From Paenibacillus periandrae (GTDB lineage: Bacteria; Bacillota; Bacilli; Paenibacillales; NBRC-103111): DNA of 64,000 nucleotides. The notes beneath the pieces are model-generated. The model had not been told where the DNA came from and did not search any database. It saw only the letters and a program-made list of their open reading frames with translations. Shown here one piece after another: positions 16,698 to 24,929 of this stretch; position 1 is the first letter of the stretch; each line of letters starts with the position of its first letter. The stretch lies in contig NZ_JAJNMU010000006.1 of NCBI RefSeq assembly GCF_022458865.1, positions 310,001-374,000 of the forward strand. Reading direction: 5' to 3'. A program made the translations under genes and the position numbers.

Positions 16698-17092
16698 GTA
16701 TGCTCCCTCCTTGCGGGAATATGCGACGGTGCAGAGATATTCGATTTTGAATTTTTTCTGTTTCTGCCAGTCAGCGCCTTCACGGTCCATCCAGCAGAAA
16801 GCAACACAGCCAACCAACTCAGCAAAAAAGTCACAAAAATAGTTATAACATGCCCCCGGACCAATGGCAGGACGGATACCGTTCCTGCAACAATGGGAGC
16901 AAAAAACAACAGCATATGACGTTTTAAGAACATCGCGGCTCTTTCGACCCACTTCAATTTAATTAATCCTAAGAATAAAAATAAAGTAAATAAGGCTAGA
17001 CCGATTACATTGGAGGGAAGAGGAACATGTAATTCTTTTTGAATGAACATTCCCACCAGATAAAAAACGAGCAAAATTGCAAAACCTTGCAT
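16694..17092 (-). CDS. lrgA: LrgA/CidA-family holin-like membrane protein
   Basis: A 132-residue protein with four hydrophobic helices and the family pattern GMFIQKELHVPLPSNVIGLALF, followed by FFAPIVAGTV. It is the usual partner of LrgB. The basic, Ser/Arg-rich C-terminal tail (from about 108) is poorly conserved in the family. A palindrome at 17205-17222, 113 bp upstream, is a candidate regulator site. No LytSR-type two-component pair is adjacent. Confidence 0.9.
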   Translation of the reverse strand: MQGFAILLVFYLVGMFIQKELHVPLPSNVIGLALFTLFLFLGLIKLKWVERAAMFLKRHMLLFFAPIVAGTVSVLPLVRGHVITIFVTFLLSWLAVLLSAGWTVKALTGRNRKNSKSNISAPSHIPARREHT

Positions 17093-17204
17093 ACTGCACC
17101 CCCATTAAGTAAAATCAAGCTGTTTAGTTGAGACATTCTTGAATGAACTACCGTATCGGATTGGCTTTAAAGTTACATCTCTAAAGAATCTGAATAAAAC
17201 ATAT

Positions 17205-17222
17205 AGTTCAATATAATGAACT
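17205..17222. promoter_or_regulatory. Palindrome upstream of lrgAB
   Basis: AGTTCAATATAATGAACT: 6-bp arms AGTTCA/TGAACT around ATATAA. Size and position suit a dimeric repressor or activator site. The surrounding 17093-17334 interval holds no gene. Confidence 0.4.
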
Positions 17223-17334
17223 TGGTTCCTTATTTAGAAAGTAATTTTATCACCTAATCTACGTTGAGTCAATTCCGTGTACTTATTAAACCTTCACAAT
17301 TAAAACTTTCTACGTAAGAGGTATTCTCCTCACG

Positions 17335-17392
17335 AAAAATCCCCTCCAAGTTAACAGTAAGAACATTCTCTTAACTGTTTGTCTGGAAGGGA
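17335..17392 (-). terminator. Terminator of the sugar epimerase gene
   Basis: On the minus strand a stem pairs ATCCCTTCCA with TGGAGGGGAT, with inner AACAGT/ACTGTT pairing, and runs straight into TTTTTCG. It starts about 25 bp past the stop of the 17417-18229 gene. Confidence 0.7.
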
Positions 17393-17416
17393 TATTATCG
17401 GAATACTGGTGCTAGC

Positions 17417-18229
17417 TTACAGCATAAAGCTTTTTCTGCTGCCCGCCATATAGGTGCTTGCACCTATATGGCAGCCTCGGTTATTTAACTTCTGCAATGA
17501 TGCGAGACAAGTTGGTAAGCTTGTCTGCACGCAAACCATAGGGTCCTTACGACATCTGTCCTGCTCTACGACATACCACTCTACGCCGTTTCGTTCTCCC
17601 CAACTCAGAACCGGCTTGAAATCGATGCTTCTTTCGCCGATTTCCGCAAACGTTTGTACATCGTCTCGGGTCATATCCTTCAGATGAATGATCGGCATTC
17701 TCCCGGAATAAGGCGAGAGATAAGAAACAAGGTCTTTGCCGCCTTTCTTCACCCAATATACATCGATTTCCGCGAGAAGCAGATTGTCCGCAGTCGGCTC
17801 GAGCAAGTACTCCAAAGTGGAGCGACCTTCAATCGTGGTATCAAACTCAAAGGCATGGTTATGATAGCTGATTCGCATTTTTTCCTGCCGCAGTCGTTCC
17901 CTCGCTTCATTTAAGCGTTTCCTTACTTCCATGTACCCACTTGCATTTCTCAGGTCCTCAGGTGTGGAGGAGATGACCAAATCACGGGTTTTGAACAGTT
18001 GAGCCTCAGCAATTACCTGATCCAGCTCTTCCTTAACCCGCTGGTATTTAATATGTAGGCCCGTTTCCAACATCACTTCCGCCAGAGCCTCCGGCTCATA
18101 TCCCTGATATCCGGCAAATTGCACGCCGGCCCATCCCATACGTTTTAATTCCCGCAGGACATTTGGAAAATCCGCCTTGCACTCATCCCGCAAAGTATAA
18201 AGCTGCAACGCACATTTTTGCTGCATCAT
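17417..18229 (-). CDS. Sugar phosphate isomerase/epimerase (xylose isomerase-like TIM barrel)
   Basis: A 270-residue member of the AP-endonuclease-2 superfamily, cytoplasmic. The N-terminal QLYTLRDE, the middle SYHNHAFEF and DVYWVKKGG, then IHLKDM and VEQD are the metal-site and active-site signatures, with acidic and His ligands in E-D-H-E order. Such proteins isomerise or epimerise sugars or inositols and often accompany Gfo/Idh dehydrogenases. The C-terminal 30 residues after SLQKL are unusual for the family, and the DNA there forms a perfect palindrome, suggesting the end was altered. The start Met is preceded only by a weak AAGG site. Confidence 0.82.
   Translation of the reverse strand: MMQQKCALQLYTLRDECKADFPNVLRELKRMGWAGVQFAGYQGYEPEALAEVMLETGLHIKYQRVKEELDQVIAEAQLFKTRDLVISSTPEDLRNASGYMEVRKRLNEARERLRQEKMRISYHNHAFEFDTTIEGRSTLEYLLEPTADNLLLAEIDVYWVKKGGKDLVSYLSPYSGRMPIIHLKDMTRDDVQTFAEIGERSIDFKPVLSWGERNGVEWYVVEQDRCRKDPMVCVQTSLPTCLASLQKLNNRGCHIGASTYMAGSRKSFML
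17445..17472. repeat. Perfect 13-bp inverted repeat inside the 3' end of the epimerase gene
   Basis: GCCATATAGGTGC (17445-17457), two spacer bases, then GCACCTATATGGC (17460-17472). It encodes part of the odd C-terminus. There is no T-tract directly after it; the terminator lies about 55 bp further on. Confidence 0.8.
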
Positions 18230-18392
18230 TTAATGACCTTCCATATTATTTTAGGGTTGTTCAAGCCTCGTAGTATGGATTTATAATTACAAGCATACTT
18301 CCCTTCCGGTTTCTGCGGATTCATAGAGAGCTCAAACATGTATCCAAAATATCCCATTTATTGATCAAAACTTTCTCATTTATAACCGTTAC

Positions 18393-18449
18393 TCACATCG
18401 GGTTATACTTTTCATCTTCTTTAGTCCAATTCTTCCACAACCAATCCAT
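18393..18449 (-). CDS. Possible 18-residue peptide between the direct repeats
   Basis: ATG at 18449 follows AAGGAGATGACAAGT, a good ribosome site, and opens MDWLWKNWTKEDEKYNPM before a TGA that lies inside the copy 1 repeat. It is Trp-rich and matches nothing I know. It could be the start of a lost transposon gene, a leader peptide or chance. Confidence 0.22.
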   Translation of the reverse strand: MDWLWKNWTKEDEKYNPM

Positions 18450-18560
18450 ACTTGTCATCTCCTTAACGAATTGTCTCATTTATAAACAAAATATTGTTAT
18501 TATCATATATTCACATTTACCAGAAGGACTATACATAAAATTTGATGCTTATAAAAGAAA

Positions 18561-18596
18561 AACCCAGTTAGGCCAAGGGTTTGGCCTAACTGGGTT
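18561..18596 (-). terminator. Terminator of the ktrC-trmH unit
   Basis: Perfect 16-bp arms AACCCAGTTAGGCCAA and its complement (18561-18576, 18581-18596) with a 4-base loop. The minus-strand side continues TTTTTCTTTT, the expected U-tract. It lies about 105 bp beyond the methyltransferase stop. Confidence 0.88.
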
Positions 18597-18700
18597 AATG
18601 CCCAAAGTCTCAAACATATACCCAAATTTGTCTCATTTATCGATCAAAGCAGTCTCATTTATAACCGTTACTCACAAGTTGACCAAGATTTTTATTTCAA

Positions 18701-19564
18701 CTACATCCCCCGCTGCCTCATAGCCTCAAAAAGTACAACCGTCGCCGCCATCGCCGCATTAAGCGATTCTGCTTTTCCCTGCATCGGTATCCGTATATGC
18801 TCTGTTGCAAGACGGGATACCTCGGCCGACACCCCCTGTCCCTCGTTGCCAATAACGAACCAGACCGGACGACGGAAGTCGAACTCATAGCAGCTTGCAG
18901 TAGCTTGAAGACTGGTAGTCACAATAGCAACGCCTTGCGAAGCGGCTGAAGGCAGCCACTCTACCAAATCTCCCGAGGCAATCGGTAGATGGAACAGCGA
19001 TCCCATCGTGGAACGAACGGTTTTCGGATTGTACAAATCCACAGTTCCCTTTCCCAGCAAAATACCGGTAGCACCTACAGCGTCCGCGCTGCGAATAATC
19101 GTGCCGAGATTACCAGGGTCCTGCACGCCATCGATGACCACGACAAGGCTCGAAGCTGCAGCCGCGGAGGTTTCTTTACTAGAGGATGAACATTCTCTAT
19201 CAATCTCATAAGGCTTAAGCAAATCCAGCGGTTCCCAGCCCAGCTTGGGCAGCACGGCAAATACCGCCTGCGGCGTTAAAGCATCCGTACATTTAGCTAA
19301 CACCACATCACTAACGGCGATACATTCGATGCCAGCGCTCTCTGCTGACTGAAGCATTCCCTGAGGCAGAGACTGCTGCCGCTCCTCTGCGTAGACGAGC
19401 GCCTCGATCTTGACACCGGAAGCTAATGCTTCCTGCACGAGATGTACGCCCTCGATCATATATTGCTGCTGCTGGTCCCGCCCTTTTTTGTCCAGCAGCT
19501 GTGCCCACGCTTTGACACGCGGATTGTTTACAGATGTAATCAATACTTCACTACTCCTCTTCAT
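18701..19564 (-). CDS. TrmH/SpoU-family RNA 2'-O-methyltransferase (23S rRNA type)
   Basis: A 287-residue SPOUT enzyme that methylates RNA ribose using SAM. The N-terminal substrate-binding domain begins ITSVNNPRVKAW; the catalytic domain has the three family motifs VQDPGNLGTIIRSADA, VIGNEGQGVS and IPMQGKAESLNAAMAAT, which form the knotted SAM site. The start at 19564 (MKRSSEVLITS) fits the family; upstream in-frame starts overlap ktrC. It begins 4 bp after the ktrC stop, so the two are co-transcribed. Similar genes precede pheST in Bacillus; that is not the case here. The exact target nucleotide is not readable. Confidence 0.9.
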   Translation of the reverse strand: MKRSSEVLITSVNNPRVKAWAQLLDKKGRDQQQQYMIEGVHLVQEALASGVKIEALVYAEERQQSLPQGMLQSAESAGIECIAVSDVVLAKCTDALTPQAVFAVLPKLGWEPLDLLKPYEIDRECSSSSKETSAAAASSLVVVIDGVQDPGNLGTIIRSADAVGATGILLGKGTVDLYNPKTVRSTMGSLFHLPIASGDLVEWLPSAASQGVAIVTTSLQATASCYEFDFRRPVWFVIGNEGQGVSAEVSRLATEHIRIPMQGKAESLNAAMAATVVLFEAMRQRGM

Positions 19565-19568
19565 CCTG

Positions 19569-20234
19569 TTATTCCGCAAACGTTTTTTCGAATTTTTGTA
19601 AGTCCTCATTGTTCCCAACAACAATTAATATATCCTCAGAATCGATCAGTTCTTCAGCGTTTGGAGCGATATTCATCTTGACACCTGTCTTGATTCCAAT
19701 GACATTGCAGCCGTATTTGGCACGAATGTCCAGCTGCCGCAGGTTTTTGCCTACCATATCCCGAGAGGCTCTGATTTCAACAATACTATGGTCTTCGGAC
19801 AGCTCGATGTATTCAATAATGTTCTTGGAAATCAGATGATGCGCTACCCGCTGACCCATATCCCGCTCTGGATAAATAACTTTATCAGCACCGACTTTTT
19901 TCAGCACCTTGCCATGAAGCTCGTTCTGAGCCTTGACAATCACCTTGGGCACTCCGATTTCTTTTACGATAATGGTCGTGAGAATGCTTGCTTGAATATC
20001 GTCACCGATAGCGACAACCACAACGTCAAAATTACGCAATCCCAATGCTCGGAGTGCTTCTTCATCAGTGGAATCCGCCTGTACAACATGGGTAACAACC
20101 GTAGATATTTCCTGGATCCGATGTTCATTGCTATCAATAGCTAATACTTCAAAGTCCAATCCTGACAAGGTTTTGGCAACGCTGGTACCGAAACGACCCA
20201 AGCCAATAACGGCAAATTGCTTTTTCACGGACAA
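19569..20234 (-). CDS. ktrC: Ktr potassium channel regulatory subunit (RCK domain)
   Basis: A 221-residue cytoplasmic gating-ring protein. An N-terminal Rossmann domain (VIGLGRFGTSVAKTL, ADSTDEEALRALGLRNFD) binds nucleotides such as ATP, ADP or c-di-AMP-linked ligands, and a C-terminal RCK_C domain follows from about residue 140. Length and sequence are closer to Bacillus KtrC than KtrA (for example ERDMGQRVAHHLISKNIIEYIELSEDHS). No KtrB/KtrD membrane subunit gene is adjacent, as is typical of ktrC. A TATAAT-like element on the minus strand near 20300 is a plausible promoter. Confidence 0.9.
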   Translation of the reverse strand: MSVKKQFAVIGLGRFGTSVAKTLSGLDFEVLAIDSNEHRIQEISTVVTHVVQADSTDEEALRALGLRNFDVVVVAIGDDIQASILTTIIVKEIGVPKVIVKAQNELHGKVLKKVGADKVIYPERDMGQRVAHHLISKNIIEYIELSEDHSIVEIRASRDMVGKNLRQLDIRAKYGCNVIGIKTGVKMNIAPNAEELIDSEDILIVVGNNEDLQKFEKTFAE

Positions 20235-20396
20235 CTACCACCCTTCTATCCAATCACGGTTTGACTTCTCAGCAGAACGTACTTCCATTGTGCTTTATTA
20301 TACCATAAAATGATTTCTCCATAACCAAGCATGAACCGCACCCATTTGGCACATATTAAATGAAGTAAATTCAGTGAGTAAAGTGAGGAAACTTTT

Positions 20397-20600
20397 ATGA
20401 ACATTTCCCTTAGAGAAGCCATTATTCAACGCGTGACGGATAAAAATGACGATGAGCTGACGGGTATTATCGAGGATTCTGTCGGTGGAGCTGAGCAGGT
20501 ATTGCCCGGTTTGGGTGTATTGTTCGAAATCATTTGGCAGCACAGCGAAAAAAGTGCCCAATCGCAAATGGTTACGGCTTTGAAGGAGCATTTGGCTTAA
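20397..20600 (+). CDS. sspI: Small acid-soluble spore protein SspI
   Basis: A 67-residue protein matching the SspI family along its length, notably LRxAxIxxV at the start and LPGLGVLFEIIWQH in the middle. SspI is a minor protein of the spore core, made in the forespore under sigma-G. The ribosome site GTGAGG lies eight bases before ATG. A GCATG (20329-20333) and CATATTA (20352-20358) pair spaced by 18 bases is a weak sigma-G candidate. The gene shows the host forms endospores. It is monocistronic, ending in a terminator shared with the convergent operon. Confidence 0.93.
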   Translation: MNISLREAIIQRVTDKNDDELTGIIEDSVGGAEQVLPGLGVLFEIIWQHSEKSAQSQMVTALKEHLA

Positions 20601-20671
20601 CATTCGAGGAACGAATGGATCCTGTTGCAGGATATTCGCGCTTTATACCACGGATTGCTTAAGCAAATAGT

Positions 20672-20734
20672 AAAAAGCCACTGTATGGATCCGAATGCTG
20701 CGATTACAAGCGGCTCGGTCCACAGTGGCTTTTT
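20672..20734. terminator. Bidirectional terminator between sspI and the dehydrogenase operon
   Basis: Arms AAAAAGCCACTGT (20672-20684) and ACAGTGGCTTTTT (20722-20734) with an A-tract and T-tract at the two ends, so it works in both directions between convergent genes. Confidence 0.88.
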
Positions 20735-20756
20735 TCGTTAACAAATGATCGTAAGC

Positions 20757-21860
20757 TTAATCCAATATGCCCCTAACCAATCCGCTTGGCAGTGGTACTG
20801 GTTTGTCGCAGGTGCTTTGCATCACATAATGTTTACCTTGCTCAGACGCATCATGGAAGCCATGCATCGCTTCAAGAACGTGGTACGCAAGCTCCCCGTT
20901 AGCGCGGTTCAATCTGCCGTTGTTAATGGCAAAAGCCATATCCAACACGCCCAGGCCACGGCTGTTATCTGCATAACCGTGAATGAGTGGCACTTCACTA
21001 AATTCCTTCGCATCGTGACGACGCACCAATACAGGCCCACCGAATGTGTTCGGGTCAGGTACGCTCAGCGTGCCTTCACTTCCGTAAATTTCAATGCGCG
21101 GCACTTGCGAACCGCCAAAGGAATCGAAGCTCGTAATAATCGTTCCAATAGCGCCGCTGTGAAAATCGAGCACGCCTGCAACATGTGTAGGTGTCTCTAC
21201 CTTGATTTTTTGCCCAAATTTCGGTTGGCTGGTAATCGTCCGCTCTGGGTAGGAGATTTTGGCGGAGCCGGTTACCCGTTGAATTGGGCCAAGCAAAGCA
21301 ATGAGAGCAGTCAAATAATAAGGACCCATATCGAACATTGGACCGCCGCCTGGCGCATAATAGAACTCAGGGTCCGGGTGCCAATGCTCATGGCCGCGAC
21401 CGATCATGAATGCGCTGGCAGCAATCGGAGTTCCGATCCAACCATCGTTGATCAGCTTGATGCACGTTTGGATACCGCCGCCCAGGAAAGTATCCGGCGC
21501 GCTGCCCACCAAACGATCGTTCTTCTTCGCAGCAGCCAAAATCCGTTGTCCCTCTTCGCGGGTTACCGCTAGCGGCTTTTCCACATACACGTGTTTACCT
21601 GCTTCGAGTGCCTGTATACATACGTCAGCATGAGCTGCCGGAATCGTTAAATTAATGACCAGATCAATATCTGGATCTGCCAACAGCTCGGCAACTGAGC
21701 AAGCCTTGGCGATACCAAACTCCTCTGCACTCGCTTGTGCTCTCGCCACGTTCAAATCAGCGCACGCTGTAACTTCTAAAGCCGAAAATGTTTGGCAATT
21801 TTTAAAATAAATAGCACTGATTTTACCGCAGCCGATTATACCTACACGTACCTTTTCCAT
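20757..21860 (-). CDS. Gfo/Idh/MocA-family oxidoreductase
   Basis: A 367-residue NAD(P)-dependent sugar or inositol dehydrogenase. It has an N-terminal Rossmann fold (VGIIGCGKISAIY) and the family EKP motif (HVYVEKPLAVT) carrying the catalytic Lys. The second domain has the substrate-side motif GGGPMFDMGPYYLTALI. Last gene of an operon that reads lacI-type regulator, dehydrogenase, ThuA-like protein, dehydrogenase. Two dehydrogenases of this family plus a ThuA protein suggest stepwise oxidation or epimerisation through a keto-sugar intermediate. The substrate is unknown. Confidence 0.93.
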   Translation of the reverse strand: MEKVRVGIIGCGKISAIYFKNCQTFSALEVTACADLNVARAQASAEEFGIAKACSVAELLADPDIDLVINLTIPAAHADVCIQALEAGKHVYVEKPLAVTREEGQRILAAAKKNDRLVGSAPDTFLGGGIQTCIKLINDGWIGTPIAASAFMIGRGHEHWHPDPEFYYAPGGGPMFDMGPYYLTALIALLGPIQRVTGSAKISYPERTITSQPKFGQKIKVETPTHVAGVLDFHSGAIGTIITSFDSFGGSQVPRIEIYGSEGTLSVPDPNTFGGPVLVRRHDAKEFSEVPLIHGYADNSRGLGVLDMAFAINNGRLNRANGELAYHVLEAMHGFHDASEQGKHYVMQSTCDKPVPLPSGLVRGILD

Positions 21861-21906
21861 TTACAATGCTTCCTCTCTGCTTGCCAATTTTATTAAGCTA
21901 CCTTGA

Positions 21907-22629
21907 TTAAACCTGACTATCACCCATACCGGAGTAAGCTGCAGTGGCAGATGCCTTGTTGCTTGCCTGTGTCTTGCCCTCGGCCGCCCATAGGAAGCCA
22001 CGACGCATGAGCAGTTTAACCTGCGGGATATCGATAATGTTGGCTTGATGTCCGAGCGAGTTGTAGTATACGCGCCCGACTCCCCAACGTTTGGTCCAAA
22101 CTACAGGCATATCAACTGCCTTATTCAAGGAATGCGGGCCTTCTACCACAGGAAATCTTGTAGTCGCCAATACCTCTACAGCTGGGTCTACATGTAGGTA
22201 ATACTGCTCGCTGGATACTGTAAAATCTTCAATGCCCTCTACGAGTGGACTTGTGCTGCCTTTAATATTAACGACGTATTCCACGCCATCATTGCCCGGA
22301 TGAGCTACCCAGTTGCCGCCCGTCATGAACTGCCAGTCCACATTATTACGGAACGAATCGCACATACCGCCATGGCAGCCTGCTAGTCCAACTCCGCTTT
22401 GGACAGCTTCCGAGACATTTTTGGCGTACTGCTTATCAATCTCGCCCATCGTCCATACAGGTACAATTAGATCGAGCCCTAGCAGCTTTTCGGCATCGGC
22501 AAAAGCTTCCAGCGTATCGGACACCTCAACTTCAAAGCCTTCTTCCTCCAAAACAACACGAAATATATCAGATACTTCCTTAGGCTGATGACCTTGCCAG
22601 CCGCCTTGAACGATCAGTGCTTTTTTCAT
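21907..22629 (-). CDS. ThuA-like domain protein
   Basis: A 240-residue class I glutamine amidotransferase-like (flavodoxin-fold) protein. Signatures are KALIVQGGWQGHQP at the start, GVGLAGCHGGMCDSF around the nucleophile-elbow Cys, and a C-terminal VYYNSLGH. ThuA proteins occur in sugar gene clusters (trehalose/sucrose 3-keto metabolism in rhizobia). Recent work links such proteins to keto-sugar handling. It sits between two Gfo/Idh/MocA genes with gaps of about 50 bp, so one transcript is likely. Confidence 0.88.
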   Translation of the reverse strand: MKKALIVQGGWQGHQPKEVSDIFRVVLEEEGFEVEVSDTLEAFADAEKLLGLDLIVPVWTMGEIDKQYAKNVSEAVQSGVGLAGCHGGMCDSFRNNVDWQFMTGGNWVAHPGNDGVEYVVNIKGSTSPLVEGIEDFTVSSEQYYLHVDPAVEVLATTRFPVVEGPHSLNKAVDMPVVWTKRWGVGRVYYNSLGHQANIIDIPQVKLLMRRGFLWAAEGKTQASNKASATAAYSGMGDSQV

Positions 22630-22679
22630 TCTGCACGCTCCCTTTTATTTAATAAGAATGGATGATTGTAAGCTCACTT

Positions 22680-23840
22680 CTAGACTTCGTCAATTCGCAC
22701 CCAACGACGCTCCGCAATGGAACGATCTACCGCTTCGAGTACCTCTTGACACTTCACACCATCAACAAAATTAGGCACAGGCTGACGGTCTTCCTCCAAG
22801 GCCTGCATCAGCTCGACAACCTCATGAATAAAGGTGTGCTCGTATCCAATGGTATGACCGGCTGGCCACCAAGCGTCCATATAAGCATGAGAAGGATCGG
22901 TTGCCAACACGCGGCGGAAGCCCTGAACATCCTCAGCATCGTCTGTAAAATAAACCTGAAGCTCATTCATCCGCTCAAAGTCGAATTTTACGCTGCCCTT
23001 GCTGCCGTTAATCTCGAACGAATTCGTGCAGCGATGTCCGGGTGCAAACCGTGTCGCTTCGAAGCTGCCGAGCGCGCCATTGGCAAAACGGCTCATAAAC
23101 AGCGTTGCATCATCGACCGTAACCGGACCCTTGGGCGCATCCTTACTGCCCTTCGCACTCAAGCCTGTCATCGATGTAGGCTCAGGACGTTCTTTAATGA
23201 ACGTTTCGCTCATCCCGATCACCTCGGTCATGCCGCCGATCAAATAATGCGCCAAATCAATCAGATGTGCACCCAAATCTCCATGAGAGCCAGAACCGGC
23301 AATTTCCTTCTGCAGTCTCCACACCAACGGGAAATCCGGGTCGACAATCCAGTCCTGCAGGAACCAGGCACGGAAATGGTAAATCTCACCCAAACGGCCT
23401 TCATCAATCAGCTTCTTGGCAAGCATCACAGCAGGTGCAAAACGATAATTGAAGCCCACCATATGCTTCACGCCTGCATCCTCTGCTGCTTTGAGCATTT
23501 CCCTGGAATCCGGCAGTGTCAGCGCCAGCGGCTTCTCGCAGAACAAATGCTTGCCAGCCTTTGCCGCTGCCAAAGCAATTTCCAAATGCGCATTACTTGG
23601 CGCATTAATATCAATCACATCAATGTCATCGTTATTCAACAAATCCCGCCAGTCCGTCACATAACCGTCCCAGCCGAATTGCTCAGCTGCCTGGGCAACC
23701 CCCTGCTCATCACGGCCACAGATCAGCTTCATAGCCGGCTTGGCAACCTTCGGAAAAAACATATGTAAATCACGATAAGCATGGCTGTGTGCCTTGCCCA
23801 TAAACTTATAACCGACCATCCCGATATTAACTTGCTTCAT
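22680..23840 (-). CDS. Gfo/Idh/MocA-family oxidoreductase
   Basis: A 386-residue dehydrogenase with NIGMVGYKFMGKAHSHAY as the dinucleotide site, LFCEKPLALT as the catalytic Lys motif and GDLGAHLIDLAHYLIGG in the substrate domain. The start is ATG at 23840, eleven bases after GGAGG; upstream in-frame codons lack a ribosome site. It is the first enzyme gene after the LacI-type regulator. It shares little local sequence with the second dehydrogenase at 20757-21860, so the two probably act on different steps rather than being recent duplicates. Confidence 0.93.
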   Translation of the reverse strand: MKQVNIGMVGYKFMGKAHSHAYRDLHMFFPKVAKPAMKLICGRDEQGVAQAAEQFGWDGYVTDWRDLLNNDDIDVIDINAPSNAHLEIALAAAKAGKHLFCEKPLALTLPDSREMLKAAEDAGVKHMVGFNYRFAPAVMLAKKLIDEGRLGEIYHFRAWFLQDWIVDPDFPLVWRLQKEIAGSGSHGDLGAHLIDLAHYLIGGMTEVIGMSETFIKERPEPTSMTGLSAKGSKDAPKGPVTVDDATLFMSRFANGALGSFEATRFAPGHRCTNSFEINGSKGSVKFDFERMNELQVYFTDDAEDVQGFRRVLATDPSHAYMDAWWPAGHTIGYEHTFIHEVVELMQALEEDRQPVPNFVDGVKCQEVLEAVDRSIAERRWVRIDEV

Positions 23841-23900
23841 ATTAGAATCCGCCTCCTTCAAAGTTTTACACTGGATGTTCATCTGTGATTACCATGCTGC

Positions 23901-24929
23901 TTAACTAAGGTTTCTGCTGCACGATTGTCTAACGACGAGCTCGGTGTCCAGCTTAACCTGAAAGCTGCCTTGCTCACCGTTCACCTGTGCCAGCAGACGC
24001 TCGGCTGCCAGACTGCCCATATCATAAAAGGGAACGGCCACGCTTGTGAGCGGCGGGTCTGTCACTCGGGCCGCATCAGAGTCATCGTAACCGACAATCG
24101 CGACATCCCTGCCGGCTTCCCAGCCAAGCTCACGCAAGCCCTGCATAAGACCTATCGCCATCCGGTCGTTTGCCGCAAATATTGCATCAATCTCGTGCCT
24201 GCGTTCGTATAACGCAGCCGCCATCCTGTAGCCACTGGTTCGGCTGTAATTGCCTTCGTAATACAAATTACGTAGCGCCTCGGCATCCTTACCTGCTTCG
24301 CCCATTGCCTTCCTGTAGCCTTCATATCGATCCGCACTATTGGAAAATTGCGAGGAGCCATTCAAAAAGGCGATTTGCTTATGGCCCTTATCCATCAAAT
24401 GCTTCACGGCACGATAGCTGCCACCGATGTGATCCGCATCTACTTCATTGAAGCTTTCACCGGCAAAATGCTGATTGACCAGACAAAAGTGATGCCCCTC
24501 GGATTCCAGCATCTTCAGCTGTTCCCTTTCCTGTAGAGTATCACTGGCCCCCAGAATTATGCAGGCATCCACCTTTTGCGAACGGAATCGTTCAATGTAA
24601 TCGCTCTCTTCGTCCAGGGAACGAAAGGTAAGCAGCAAATCATAACCCTTATCTTTCACCTTCGCGCCAATACCGCTTAACACTTCGGAAAAATAATACG
24701 TCGAGAACAAATGAACCTTCGGCAAATAGGGAAGTACAACGCCCAAATTTCCGCTTTTGCGGCGGGCAAAGCTCTGAGCTATCGCATTGGGGTGATAGTT
24801 AAGTGTCTTGGCAGCTTCCTGAACCCGCAGCTTCGTCTGTGCCTTCATGGGTCCTACACCATTAAAAACGCGGGAAACTGTAGCCTCGGATACACCTGCC
24901 AGCTCAGCAACTTCCTTCCTGGTTACAAT
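23901..24929 (-). CDS. LacI-family transcriptional regulator, apparent ATT start
   Basis: The frame encodes a full LacI protein of about 342 residues. It has an N-terminal helix-turn-helix (VTRKEVAELAGVSEATVSRV then FNGVG), the hinge LNYHPNAIAQSFARRKSG and a periplasmic-binding-protein-like sensor ending VVRQSCS. The first in-frame ATG (24848) would remove the whole DNA-binding motif. Upstream of it the only plausible start is ATT at 24929, nine bases after AGGAGG and six codons after an in-frame TGA (24947); there is no ATG, GTG or TTG between. It most likely represses its own operon of two dehydrogenases and a ThuA protein. If ATT is not used, the regulator is inactive. Confidence 0.82.
   Translation of the reverse strand: MVTRKEVAELAGVSEATVSRVFNGVGPMKAQTKLRVQEAAKTLNYHPNAIAQSFARRKSGNLGVVLPYLPKVHLFSTYYFSEVLSGIGAKVKDKGYDLLLTFRSLDEESDYIERFRSQKVDACIILGASDTLQEREQLKMLESEGHHFCLVNQHFAGESFNEVDADHIGGSYRAVKHLMDKGHKQIAFLNGSSQFSNSADRYEGYRKAMGEAGKDAEALRNLYYEGNYSRTSGYRMAAALYERRHEIDAIFAANDRMAIGLMQGLRELGWEAGRDVAIVGYDDSDAARVTDPPLTSVAVPFYDMGSLAAERLLAQVNGEQGSFQVKLDTELVVRQSCSRNLS

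Larger units (their letters stand above)
18331..18676. repeat. Pair of about 67-bp direct repeats, possible transposon-end remnant
   Basis: Copy 1 is 18331-18397 and copy 2 is 18609-18676. Both start CTCAAACAT and end in TCTCATTTATAACCGTTACTCACA (last 24 bases identical); roughly 85% of aligned positions match by eye. The motif TCTCATTTAT recurs inside each copy and again near 18474. Repeated subterminal motifs of this kind are seen at ends of IS21-family elements, but no transposase gene is nearby, so the identity is inference. Confidence 0.6.

Noticed and set aside
16698..16952. N-terminal extension of lrgB
   Set aside because: It only overlaps lrgA in another frame; the GTG at 16697 with GGAGGG gives the normal LrgB N-terminus.
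18331..18676. CRISPR array
   Set aside because: Only two copies of a 67-bp repeat with a 211-bp gap and internal sub-repeats; no regular short spacers and no cas genes.
18361..18723. 120-codon plus-strand frame
   Set aside because: It runs across both direct repeats and the minus-strand terminator; the translation repeats SFITVTH because of the DNA repeats, not as a protein feature.
20745..21572. Plus-strand open frame of 275 codons
   Set aside because: It is antisense to the Gfo/Idh/MocA gene, which has clear family motifs; the translation has no recognisable domain and no good ribosome site.
22662..23768. Plus-strand open frame of 368 codons
   Set aside because: Mirror of the second dehydrogenase gene; the composition is that of reversed coding sequence and there is no motif.
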